A program made the translations under genes and the position numbers. A model generated the notes under the pieces. It did no database searches, was not told the DNA's origin, and was given only the letters and a program-made list of their open reading frames with translations. Source: Rubripirellula obstinata (GTDB taxonomy: Bacteria > Planctomycetota > Planctomycetia > Pirellulales > Pirellulaceae). From it: a stretch of DNA of 64,000 bases. Positions 1-7,796 of the stretch are shown here, piece after piece (within the stretch, counting starts at the first letter, position 1; each line of letters opens with the position of its first letter). The stretch is from assembly GCF_001642955.1 (NCBI RefSeq), contig NZ_LWSK01000010.1, forward strand, positions 1 to 64,000. Reading direction: 5' to 3'.

Positions 1-87
1 GCGAGGCGGAGCGTTCCATCGAAGGTCACCAGTACGAAGCGATTCGCCCGACAACTGCAAATCAGCCGTCCAAACACGAACCTTCGC

Positions 88-366
88 TCAGTCTCCCAGA
101 TTACCTATCGTGGCGCAATCGCCCTGGATTGGGCCGCCTTTGCAGATTCCGACACAACCGGTTTTGATCTGCACGATCCCGCCACGTTGGTCGAGTTTCA
201 ATTCTTTCAAACGCCGTTTCAAATGTTTCCAAACTTGTTGCATCTGTTTCGATCCGGCACACTTGGCCGTTTTCCGATCCATGCAGACCAGCAACGTTCG
301 CTCGGCTTGCCCCAACCCAAGTTTGTCGCATTTGCGGCCGGCAGATTTCAGTTCGGACGTTTTCAT
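88..366 (-). CDS. (2Fe-2S) thioredoxin-like ferredoxin domain protein, short C-terminus
   Basis: About 92 residues from an ATG at 366; an in-frame ATG at 405 would add 13. The sequence shows two cysteine pairs, C-x7-C in LLVCMDRKTAKC and C-x3-C in GCVGICKGGP, the ligand pattern of thioredoxin-fold [2Fe-2S] ferredoxins, which act in soluble electron transfer or cluster handling. In that family the GGP motif is usually followed by 30 to 40 more residues (a VYP-type strand and a final helix). Here the frame stops 12 residues after GPI, so the protein is either a short variant or has lost its C-terminus to a frameshift. It reads leftward, with a palindromic repeat upstream. The fold call is good; the electron partner is unknown. 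Confidence 0.7.
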   Translation of the reverse strand: MKTSELKSAGRKCDKLGLGQAERTLLVCMDRKTAKCAGSKQMQQVWKHLKRRLKELKLDQRGGIVQIKTGCVGICKGGPIQGDCATIGNLGD

Positions 367-428
367 CGGAATCCGCTGGGGTATGAAGATGCTGTGGGCC
401 GCCATGCTAATCGGCAGGAAGCCGTAAA

Positions 429-506
429 GTAGGCCTTAGCGAGTGGAGCGAGTTACGGCAGGGCTGCAACAAAATGCCGTAACTCGCTCCACTCGCTACG
501 GCCTAC
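429..506. repeat. Palindromic repeat, family B (GTAGGCCTTAGCGAG)
   Basis: The arm GTAGGCC(TTA)GCGAGTGGAGCGAGTTACGG at 429-457 is mirrored by CCGTAACTCGCTCCACTCGC..GGCCTAC ending at 506, with a loop of about 20 bases. Shorter relatives lie at 15484-15518 and 41262-41296. It is a REP/MITE-like hairpin with no coding content. Confidence 0.8.
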
Positions 507-999
507 AAAAAATGTCTGCCGATTCACGTGCCAGCCCTCATGCTGACCATCAAGATGCATTGGCATTGACGGTTGGCTGGCTCGGTCTATTCTTTATTGA
601 GAATCACTTTCATCAAGCCTATTCGTTACAGAAACCTCTTTCAGAGCAAAACGACTGTGCAAACTGAGACCATCCTGAATGTTTTCCCCGGTGCGAGCGA
701 CCAGCAGCGTTTGGTTCTGGCCCGCTGCACCACTCTGTGCGGCCTGGAACACCTCGTTTTGCGTCAAGAAACCCATTCGGCTGACATCGGTTGGTTCGTG
801 CAGAGCAGCGTCGCGATCGAGCCCGCACAAGTCGCCGGGCTAAAAATGACCCTCTCACCCGCAAGCGTCACCGGTACCACCCGCCGCGAAACGGCCGATC
901 CAGACGCACCGGCAATCCTACGATTCGAGCAGGCGAGCTAAACCATCAAGTAAAGGGTTTCTGACACCCTCGACTCTCGATTTACGCTCATCAAAATCA
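507..999. other. Stretch without a recognisable gene
   Basis: No reading frame has a convincing start, ribosome site and family motif. A leftward frame ending at 594 and a neighbouring leftward frame upstream of 840 both read as protein-like (hydrophilic, few rare residues), but they are broken by a stop at 840-842 and start only at TTG. This could be a decayed gene. I cannot assign a family. Confidence 0.4.
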
Positions 1000-1083
1000 A
1001 ACGCAAAGTCGCCAGGCCGCGAAGACGCAAAGAAGCGGCATTTCCGAAACCTTTGCGACCTTGCGGCTGAGCATCTTTGCGTT
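1000..1083. repeat. Imperfect inverted repeat (AACGCAAAG family F)
   Basis: The left arm 1000-1032 (AACGCAAAGTCGCC..GACGCAAAG) and right arm 1051-1083 (CTTTGCGACC..CTTTGCGTT) pair imperfectly around about 18 bases. It lies downstream of the ferritin-like gene. It is built like the inverted repeats at 3107-3182 and 59961-60046 but has a different sequence. Confidence 0.75.
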
Positions 1084-1145
1084 GAAAACCTCTGCCATCA
1101 GAGAACGCGTCGCTGGCGGCAGACCTTGTGTTGGTTTTTTATTTT

Positions 1146-1601
1146 CTATGCAGTCTTTTCGGACGGCTTTGTTCCAGCAGCGGATCCTTCTGAATTGCGA
1201 AGCAATTTGGTGTATTCGTCGACGCCTTCTTGTTCGTCGGCGAGGATGTCTTCCAGAAAGATCACCAAGGGGCGATTGCCTTCGGCCAGTTCCAGGGCTT
1301 GTTGGTACATTTCGACCGCTTTGGACTCGAATTCCAGGCTGAATTGCAGCACTTCCTGCAAGTCACGCGATTGCTTGATTTCGTTGCGAGTCGCCACGGG
1401 GACTCCACCAAGTGCGACAATTTTGTCACCCACCAGTTGGGCGTGACCAAATGACTCCTTGGCGTCACCGATAAATTTTTCGGCAAAGACTTCACGCCAA
1501 ACACCTTCGGCGATGAAACTGTTTTGCGAATACTGGGCAACGCCCGTCCATTCATGCTTTAGGATTTCGTTGAGTAGGTTTAGCAGTTCTTGGCTGGCCA
1601 T
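1146..1601 (-). CDS. Ferritin-like domain protein
   Basis: 151 residues; ATG at 1601 has an AAGGT Shine-Dalgarno element about 8 bases upstream. The all-helical pattern, HEWTGVAQYSQ near residue 16, AKESFGHAQ at 47-55 and EFESKAVEMYQQAL near 90, matches the ferritin/bacterioferritin-like superfamily, whose four-helix bundles carry a di-iron centre and store or oxidise iron. E17 and H53 are plausible ligands. The usual E-x-x-H spacing is off: E49 lies four residues before H53, and the second E-x-x-H reads ADEQEGVDEY, without histidine. The di-iron site may therefore be incomplete and the role structural or altered. The last 15 residues are a polar tail. It is transcribed alone, with no iron gene adjacent. 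Confidence 0.75.
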   Translation of the reverse strand: MASQELLNLLNEILKHEWTGVAQYSQNSFIAEGVWREVFAEKFIGDAKESFGHAQLVGDKIVALGGVPVATRNEIKQSRDLQEVLQFSLEFESKAVEMYQQALELAEGNRPLVIFLEDILADEQEGVDEYTKLLRNSEGSAAGTKPSEKTA

Positions 1602-1727
1602 GATGGCGACCTTTTAGTGAAGGTGAATCGAAATGGGATCGAATCCCGAAAGTAGTGGCATCAGTTGCATGATACATCCAAAGCAATAGTCTTTTTGAGT
1701 CCGATCGTCGATCCAGGGCAATTCACT

Positions 1728-3089
1728 TCAAGCCCGGACCAGAACGCTGCGGCAGACGTTGGCGATGGAATCTTTGTCGGACAGATAGAACGTTGGGATT
1801 CTAGACGCGATCAAGGGGCCAGCGATCGAGGTGTAGTCGTTGATGTCGTGAGTGTTGATAATGACGGCGACGGCGCGGCCTCGTTTGGACAGTCCGACCA
1901 GCGTTGCGATCGTTGCCGCAGAGGCTTGCTGAAGGATGATCAGCAACGTTGTGTCGCCCGAAAGTTGGCTTTCGCATTCGACCAATAATTCAGAAAGCGT
2001 CAGGCCATCGGTTCGTTCAAGTCGTGCCAGCGTGCGATGAATGTCTTTGAACTGGGCTGGGCCGCGCGAGGGTGAAATGATGACTGGATTCAGGCGATCG
2101 TTTTCGGATCGCATCGCTGCTGCATTGGAAACGTCGGAGCGTTTTTGCGGATGCGAAATTCGTTGATCGCCCTGCCATCCTTCGGTGCGAATACGGTCGG
2201 CGGCGTCGCGTCCATTGGTGACCAAGCCAAACGGTTCACCGGATTCGTGCAGTGACGCAGCGATTGACGCCGCAGCGGTGACGGCCAGATCCGTGCGCAC
2301 GGGTTCGTGCGAATTGGGGTTGGTGCTGGTGTGCATGTCCAAGATCAGGGTGGCACCGGCGATCGAAGATGGTTCGTAGATCTTGCTGTGCAGCGTTCCT
2401 GTTCGCGCGGTCGCAGCCCAGTGAACGCTTCGCATCGGGTCGCCGATTTGCCATTGGCGAATCCCTCTTAGCCGCGTCGGGTCGTCCATCACATTGGCTC
2501 GCATTCGGATTTCACCGATCGGACGTCTCGATCCAATTTCGTACTGCGTCAGCGGAACGATCTCTGGCATGACGGTGATGTACTGCGGATCGGTGCCAAC
2601 ACGGAACCGGCGAAACAAGCCCATCAAGTCACCGGTTTCCAGAACCGTCGGTCCGATTTGCAAATAGCCTCGGCGGCGGCAATCGACGTCATAGTCAATT
2701 GCTTTGGTTTCCCCCGGCCACAACAACATCACCGCCAAACGCTCGCCGTCAATTTTTAACGGTGGTGAATGTTTGCTTGCACTGAGAACTTGTTTGGGCA
2801 ACAGGTCTTCCACCAACAACCAAAGCATTGGGACTTTGGCGGTGTTAGTGATTTCAATTCGCGCGTTCGCCTTGGATCCGACTTTGAGTTCACGATCGCC
2901 GGTCGTTCGCAGTGCGGTCGCGGAAGTGGACCAAGTGTTTGCGAGCAGATAATTGACGCCCACCAATAAAGCGATCGTAATTCCGGCCAATACCCAAAGC
3001 GAAGCACCAAACAGAATGCCCACCAACAGCAAGGTGCTTACGCCTGCCGCGATGGTCAACTTGGCAGAAGGTGGCGACGAAGATTTCAT
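1728..3089 (-). CDS. DUF58 domain protein, membrane anchored
   Basis: 453 residues from ATG at 3089. A longer frame to 3224 would run through an inverted repeat, so the MKSSSPP start is preferred. Two adjacent hydrophobic segments near residues 10-50 (LTIAAGVSTLLLVGILF and LWVLAGITIALLVGVNYL) anchor it, followed by a beta-rich domain and the DUF58 core with R-x-W-x-x-GD-x-x-R-x-x-HW (RQWQIGDPMRSVHWAATART). A vWA-like C-terminal region follows. Family knowledge: DUF58 proteins are encoded beside MoxR ATPases and are thought to help assemble envelope or metalloprotein complexes. The MoxR gene lies directly upstream, which supports a functional pair. The substrate is unknown. Confidence 0.85.
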   Translation of the reverse strand: MKSSSPPSAKLTIAAGVSTLLLVGILFGASLWVLAGITIALLVGVNYLLANTWSTSATALRTTGDRELKVGSKANARIEITNTAKVPMLWLLVEDLLPKQVLSASKHSPPLKIDGERLAVMLLWPGETKAIDYDVDCRRRGYLQIGPTVLETGDLMGLFRRFRVGTDPQYITVMPEIVPLTQYEIGSRRPIGEIRMRANVMDDPTRLRGIRQWQIGDPMRSVHWAATARTGTLHSKIYEPSSIAGATLILDMHTSTNPNSHEPVRTDLAVTAAASIAASLHESGEPFGLVTNGRDAADRIRTEGWQGDQRISHPQKRSDVSNAAAMRSENDRLNPVIISPSRGPAQFKDIHRTLARLERTDGLTLSELLVECESQLSGDTTLLIILQQASAATIATLVGLSKRGRAVAVIINTHDINDYTSIAGPLIASRIPTFYLSDKDSIANVCRSVLVRA

Positions 3090-3106
3090 TGATCCGATCA
3101 GGTTTT

Positions 3107-3182
3107 GAACCACGGAGGCACAGAGAAACACAGAGGGTTGTGAATGAGTGATCGAAAGTGATCTCTGCGTCTCTGTGGTTTC
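3107..3182. repeat. Inverted repeat between moxR-like and DUF58 genes
   Basis: AACCACGGAGGCACAGAGA at about 3108 pairs with CTCTGCGTCTCTGTGGTT ending at 3180. It fills the gap between the MoxR stop and the preferred DUF58 start, so a transcript of both genes would carry this hairpin. The inverted repeat at 59961-60046 is a relative. Confidence 0.75.
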
Positions 3183-3198
3183 ATTTAGCGAAGTCTTG

Positions 3199-4263
3199 TC
3201 ACGTTCCGATCGTCGGGACTGCAATCTCGCTGACGATCTCGTCGATCACGCTCTCGGTGCTGACTTTACGCAACCGACTTTCGGGACGCAAAATCACACG
3301 GTGGTTCATCACCGGTTCGATAATTTTTTTCAGATCGTCAGGAAGCACATAGTTGCGACCTCGGATCGCGGCCATTGCTTGGGCACAACGAAACAGTGCG
3401 ATGCTGGCGCGTGGGCTGCCGCCGAGTGCCAGGTCTTCGTGTGACCGAGTTTGCGAAATGATTTGCAGCAGATAGCCGCGAAGTTTTGGATCGACGCGAA
3501 CTTTCTTGACGATCTGTTGGGCTCGCACAATTTCGGTCGCCTGGGCAACGGGTTGCAGCGTGTCCACGGGATGCTGGTGCTGCAACATTTCCAGCATTCG
3601 CATCTCTTCTTCCATCGTCGGATATCCCAAACTGAACCGCATCATAAAACGATCTAGCTGGGCTTCGGGCAGCGGAAACGTGCCTTCGTGATCGACTGGG
3701 TTTTGGGTGGCGATGACGATGAAGGGTGGATCGAGCGTGTGCGTGGTTCCATCGACCGTGACGCGTGTTTCCGCCATCGCTTCCAACAGTGAAGCTTGGG
3801 TTCGCGGTGTGGCGCGATTGATTTCGTCGGCCAACAAAATCTGAGTGAAGACAGGACCAGGGCGAAATTCAAACTCGGATGTCTTTTGGTTGAAAATCGA
3901 AGTGCCGGTCACATCGGTGGGCAACAAATCTGGCGTGCATTGAACTCGTTTGAACTTGCAGCCCACGCTGCGTCCCAATGCCCGAGCGAGCATGGTTTTG
4001 GCGACGCCGGGAACGTCTTCCAGTAAAATGTGGCCTCCCGAGAGCCAGGTTACCAGCGACAAAACAAGTTGTTTCCGTTTGCCCACGATCGCCAGTTCAA
4101 CGTTGGCAATGATCCGCTTAGCCAGATCGCTGACGATGGCGGCCTGGTCGGCTGGAGGCGTCGCCTTGACTGCCATTTTCGCAGCGGGCGCTTTCGCGTA
4201 TGGCGTTTTTGCGGCAGGTTTCGCCGCAGGTTTCGCCATCGGGGGCTGGTCAGCTTGGTCCAT
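3199..4263 (-). CDS. MoxR family AAA+ ATPase
   Basis: 354 residues from ATG 4263. The first 40 residues are Ala/Lys/Pro-rich (AKPAAKPAAKTPYAKAPAAK) and look disordered. The AAA+ core has Walker A EDVPGVAKT with Lys89, Walker B LLADEINRA, sensor 1 (VIATQNP) and a C-terminal lid with the GGSPRAS motif. MoxR proteins are chaperone-like ATPases that mature protein complexes, usually with vWA/DUF58 partners. Here the DUF58 gene follows on the same strand, separated by an inverted repeat of about 75 bp, so the two are probably one operon. The client complex cannot be read from the neighbours. Confidence 0.93.
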   Translation of the reverse strand: MDQADQPPMAKPAAKPAAKTPYAKAPAAKMAVKATPPADQAAIVSDLAKRIIANVELAIVGKRKQLVLSLVTWLSGGHILLEDVPGVAKTMLARALGRSVGCKFKRVQCTPDLLPTDVTGTSIFNQKTSEFEFRPGPVFTQILLADEINRATPRTQASLLEAMAETRVTVDGTTHTLDPPFIVIATQNPVDHEGTFPLPEAQLDRFMMRFSLGYPTMEEEMRMLEMLQHQHPVDTLQPVAQATEIVRAQQIVKKVRVDPKLRGYLLQIISQTRSHEDLALGGSPRASIALFRCAQAMAAIRGRNYVLPDDLKKIIEPVMNHRVILRPESRLRKVSTESVIDEIVSEIAVPTIGT

Positions 4264-4365
4264 GAGCGTCGTTTACATTTAAGGAACATCGGCACTGAAA
4301 TTGCTACTATCATGGTACCTAGACAATGGGCTGCCGTGGTGGCAGTTCGTCGGATTGAGAGCCCT

Positions 4366-4767
4366 ATGTTAATCCCCAACTCGTCGATACCGAACTTACT
4401 GGTCACCGATGACGACTCAGCGTTTCGCAGCGTTTTGTGCGAAGGGCTTGCGCGTCGTGGATTTAAGGTCACCGAAGCGGGGGACGGAATGCAAGCGATC
4501 GAGCTGATCGAGCGAAGTGAAGTCCATGTCTGCCTAGTCGACTTTCACATGCCAAGGCTTAACGGGCTGGAAGTCATCCGGCACATTCGCCGAACGTCCC
4601 AGCAAACTCCGTGCGTGTTAATGAGTGCCGACTTGGACGAAACAATCCGGGCTCAGGCAAAGCAAGTATCCGCCTACGAAGTGCTTTCCAAGCCGATTCG
4701 GTTAAAGCAAATTAGCGACTTGATCTGCACTGCCCTGTCGGATGTCTACGGTTGGCGTCCCGCCTGA
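4366..4767 (+). CDS. Single-domain response regulator (receiver only)
   Basis: 133 residues from ATG 4366 (MLIPNSSIPNLLVTDDD). All receiver landmarks are present: acidic pocket D15-D16-D17, phospho-acceptor D59 (CLVDFHMP), switch Ser87 (LMSAD) and Lys109-Pro110 (LSKPIR). There is no output domain, so it is a CheY/Spo0F-type phosphorelay or protein-binding regulator. No histidine kinase is adjacent. Its gene diverges from the MoxR operon, about 100 bp away, so the two may share a promoter region. A frame running back to 4030 overlaps the MoxR gene and is rejected as the start. Confidence 0.92.
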   Translation: MLIPNSSIPNLLVTDDDSAFRSVLCEGLARRGFKVTEAGDGMQAIELIERSEVHVCLVDFHMPRLNGLEVIRHIRRTSQQTPCVLMSADLDETIRAQAKQVSAYEVLSKPIRLKQISDLICTALSDVYGWRPA

Positions 4768-4790
4768 TCTCTCTTGGCATTTGACATTCT

Positions 4791-4880
4791 TGTAGGCCGG
4801 AACAAGCTTGCCGCAGTTCCGGCAATCGCATGGTACGACGTTGGTTTGCCGGAACTGCGCTAAGCTTGTTCCGGCCTACA
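4791..4880. repeat. Palindromic repeat, family A, copy 1 (TGTAGGCCGGAACAAGC)
   Basis: The arms 4791-4825 and 4846-4880 (ending GCTTGTTCCGGCCTACA) are nearly perfect complements, about 35 bp each with a 20-bp loop. The element sits between the converging ends of the response regulator and the Mur ligase, where it could act as a bidirectional terminator. Other copies: 7635-7724 (worn), 18888-18975, 38361-38458 and 51581-51671. Confidence 0.9.
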
Positions 4881-4903
4881 TCAATTCACAATCCAAGGAC
4901 TGC

Positions 4904-6457
4904 TTACCCAAACACTTTTAGCGTTGGCATTGGTCGAGCGATTTCCTGTTCGTCGCGAACCTTTTCGACCAACGTTTCGATCGCTTCGATTTCTTTGCGG
5001 CTTTGATGCGCGTTGGTCGCCGATTGATTGGTCATTACCAAGATCGTGTCGGACGGTTTTGCGTGGGCCATTGCCCACTGGATCGCTTTGGTTTGATCCG
5101 TGACCATTCGCATGGCGGCACATTTTTCGACGCCGTCGAGCACGGCGTGAGATGCAGCCAAGAACGATTTCTTTTGTTCAGGAAACGATGTCACGATCGC
5201 GTGGTCCGCGAACCGTTCCAATAAATTCCCCAAACGTGCGAGCGATGTTGGGTCTTCTTCGTTACTGATCGCTGCGATGCACCATAGTCGGCCGCTGGCC
5301 TTCATCGAACGAGCTGTTCGCATCGCGGTGGCACATCGTTCTGCTGATCCGGCAACATCAATCATCACCGATGCGTGACCGTAACGGCTAAGCGTTTGGC
5401 CGCGACCGGGAACCGATCGTAGGCTTCCCAGGTGGCTGGCGATTTCGGGTAATTCAAAATCTGTTAACAAGCCAACCGTCACTGCGGCTGCTTGATTGGC
5501 GGCCATCGCTCCGCCGCAAAGTGGTGTTTCCATCACGGCGGTGCTGTCATCGTGGGTGACCAACAAGGTCGTCATGCCACAGGATTGATCGATGATTTTT
5601 GCGGTCACATCAGCACTGCCGCGGACTCCGTAGCTGACTTGGCGAACGCCGGCTTCTTGGATGATCTGCATCGCTTTGTTGTCGTCGGCCGGTGCGATGA
5701 CGACGCCGTTGGGATTGAGAGTTTCCAATGCACAGGAAAGTGCGGACGGCCCAAAATCTTGACTGGCAATGGTTGATCCAGTTACGACTAACAAATCGAA
5801 ACCGATGCAGTCGTAGCGTCCTTGGCGAAGATCGGTATCGACCATTTCGATGATCGCGATTTGGCTATCGCAGTCAACGGCTTCGCCGACCCAATCGACA
5901 AGCGATGACGCTGAGTGCATTTTTTCGGTTTGAGTGGTCTGCACCACACCATCGCTGCTGCCCAGATCGGTCTGGTACGCCGTGCGAATGTTCTTGGCAC
6001 GGAACAACGTTGAGATCAACAGCGACGTGGTTGTCTTGCCCGCGGATCCGACAACGCCGATCGTCAGCAATTTCTGATCGGGGTTGTTCAGCAATGCAGA
6101 ATTGATATCCGCCATCGCTAATTCGATGTCGCCGACGATGCACTGCGGCAACGGGCAAGGCAGCACTTGTTCGGTCAAAATTCCCGATGCACCGCGCGAC
6201 AACGCGTCGGCAACGATTCGCATCGGATCGTCTTGGCCGATTCGATAGACGACTAGGTCGCCGGGCATTGCGGTCTTGGATGATTCGGCAACCGAAACAA
6301 ATTCAACGTCGCTGCCAGCATGGAACCGAGCACCAGCCAGAATCCCACGAAGCGATTGCGTGGGAGCTTCGGAAGTAGAGGTGATACCGGTACGGGTAGC
6401 ATCTGTCGGGGCGGATGAGAATTCAATCGCGCTGGTGTCAGTAGATTTCTGACGCAT
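4904..6457 (-). CDS. Mur ligase family protein (MurE-like), substrate unknown
   Basis: 517 residues. ATG at 6457 follows a strong AGGAGG five bases upstream. Order: N-terminal MurE-like substrate domain (residues about 40-120), ATP-binding domain with P-loop GVVGSAGKTTT (Lys141) and EMVDTDL region, then a C-terminal domain beginning near RSVPGRGQTL. Mur ligases add amino acids to UDP-MurNAc peptides in the cytoplasm using ATP. The MurE arginine motif DNPR is not visible; the corresponding region reads AAISNEEDP. The usual dcw-cluster neighbours are also absent. It may be a paralogue acting on another amide-forming reaction. The family is certain, the substrate is not. Confidence 0.85.
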   Translation of the reverse strand: MRQKSTDTSAIEFSSAPTDATRTGITSTSEAPTQSLRGILAGARFHAGSDVEFVSVAESSKTAMPGDLVVYRIGQDDPMRIVADALSRGASGILTEQVLPCPLPQCIVGDIELAMADINSALLNNPDQKLLTIGVVGSAGKTTTSLLISTLFRAKNIRTAYQTDLGSSDGVVQTTQTEKMHSASSLVDWVGEAVDCDSQIAIIEMVDTDLRQGRYDCIGFDLLVVTGSTIASQDFGPSALSCALETLNPNGVVIAPADDNKAMQIIQEAGVRQVSYGVRGSADVTAKIIDQSCGMTTLLVTHDDSTAVMETPLCGGAMAANQAAAVTVGLLTDFELPEIASHLGSLRSVPGRGQTLSRYGHASVMIDVAGSAERCATAMRTARSMKASGRLWCIAAISNEEDPTSLARLGNLLERFADHAIVTSFPEQKKSFLAASHAVLDGVEKCAAMRMVTDQTKAIQWAMAHAKPSDTILVMTNQSATNAHQSRKEIEAIETLVEKVRDEQEIARPMPTLKVFG

Positions 6458-6662
6458 GATGGCCTCCTTGCACATCGTAGGATTTGTTTCTCGCGGTCGT
6501 GTTTCACCGAATCATGGGTGACGACTGCGAGAAAAGAAAAGCGTTCCTCGCTTCTCGATATGCGTGATTGTTCCCATCGAGCAAAAACGGTCAAGGCCGA
6601 AAACTTTCAGTTTGTTCCGGCGGAGCCTCGGACGCGACATTTGCTTGCAAAGCTGGTTGCCG

Positions 6663-7538
6663 CTATTTCCCCGGCAATTCGATGCCCGCATCGGCCATCA
6701 ATCTCTGCAAATCTTCCCATGCAGCTTTTTTTGCGGCCGGGTTTCGAAGCAGGTAAGCGGGGTGATAGGTCACCAGGACTTTGCTGCCACGATATTGATG
6801 AAATTTTCCGCGGAGTCGTCCGACGGACAGTTTGGTGCCGAGCAATTCAGAAGCGGCAATCGCACCGAGACAGACGATGTATTCGGGGCGAATCAGGTTG
6901 AGTTGTTGTTGGTAAAACGCCTTGCAATTTTGCAGTTCATCGCCTTCGGGATTTCGATTCCCCGGTGGGCGACATTTGACCGTGTTGGTGATGTAACAAT
7001 CGGCGCGGTCCAGCGTGCAGGCAACGATCATCTTGGTTAGCAACTGTCCCGCCTTGCCAACAAAGGGACGGCCGCTGCGATCTTCGTCGGCACCGGGGCC
7101 TTCGCCAAAGAACAGGAACCGTGCTTGCGGACTGCCTTCGCCGAAAACGGTTTGAGTTCGACAGCTAGCCAGAATTTCGCAAGACGTACACTGAGAAACT
7201 TGTTCAGCCAGAATTTGCAACTGTGCCTTGCGATCGTCGGCCGACAATGCTTTCCCGTCGTAATCGCCGTCGGTGGTCGAAAATGCGGGGACGGTTTCTA
7301 GCCGGGTTTTCGGCATCGCTGGCTTGGACGCGGCGGCCGGAGCAGGCGGTTTGGGTGGCGAGACAGCAGGCGGATCGGGCGATGAGGGCTCTGGGACGGC
7401 AAACTGGTCGGCCAATAATTCGACGCTCGCCGGATTGGCGACTGGCAAGAACGAAACGCCCGATCGCTGGAGATGGGCGGCTAATGCAGCCGCTTGGGCG
7501 TGGATTTCGGCAGGATCGAGTGATTCGTTGTCAGACAT
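6663..7538 (-). CDS. Uracil-DNA glycosylase, family 4 type (4Fe-4S)
   Basis: 291 residues from ATG 7538 (MSDNESLDP); an upstream start at 7577 is possible. Residues 1-95 are Pro/Ala-rich and probably disordered. The catalytic domain follows: cluster ligands C117-x2-C120, then CRPPGNRNP and NCKAF; the GEGPGADED and GRPFVGKAG motifs; LRGKFHQ; and the TYHPAYLLRNP motif that contacts DNA. Family 4 enzymes remove uracil from DNA at the start of base excision repair. The N-terminal extension is longer than in typical enzymes of about 200 residues. The gene is monocistronic and diverges from der. Confidence 0.93.
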   Translation of the reverse strand: MSDNESLDPAEIHAQAAALAAHLQRSGVSFLPVANPASVELLADQFAVPEPSSPDPPAVSPPKPPAPAAASKPAMPKTRLETVPAFSTTDGDYDGKALSADDRKAQLQILAEQVSQCTSCEILASCRTQTVFGEGSPQARFLFFGEGPGADEDRSGRPFVGKAGQLLTKMIVACTLDRADCYITNTVKCRPPGNRNPEGDELQNCKAFYQQQLNLIRPEYIVCLGAIAASELLGTKLSVGRLRGKFHQYRGSKVLVTYHPAYLLRNPAAKKAAWEDLQRLMADAGIELPGK

Positions 7539-7634
7539 GCTGGGCAGTATATCGATCGAAATACAGTTAGTCGGCACCTGTGTGAAATTTACTGGACGGA
7601 TTAAGCTGTGGGGCTCCGAACAGGCCGGTAAAAA

Positions 7635-7724
7635 TGTAGGCCGGCAACAAGACGCGACAGCGGCGCAGTTCCGGCTTTTCGCGGTGGCTACTGCCGGAAC
7701 TTCGCTTCGCTTGTTTCGATCTAC
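7635..7724. repeat. Palindromic repeat, family A, degenerate copy
   Basis: Begins TGTAGGCCGGCAACAAG, has GCGCAGTTCCGGC in the middle and ends GCTTGTTTCGATCTAC, so the outer arms match family A with several substitutions. It lies between the divergent UDG and der genes, unlike the copies at gene ends. Confidence 0.65.
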
Positions 7725-7796
7725 TTTCGGCCAACATCACGGCCAACATCACGACGAGCAAAACAGCTCAACCCGTTTACCAAGCACTTAACCTGA

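Noticed and set aside
594-960. Leftward protein-like frame between repeats
   Set aside because: Starts only at TTG, is broken by a stop at 840-842 and shows no family motif; at most a decayed gene.
4030-4365. Upstream extension of the response regulator reading frame
   Set aside because: It runs antisense through the MoxR gene and has low-complexity Arg-rich sequence; the receiver domain starts at ATG 4366.
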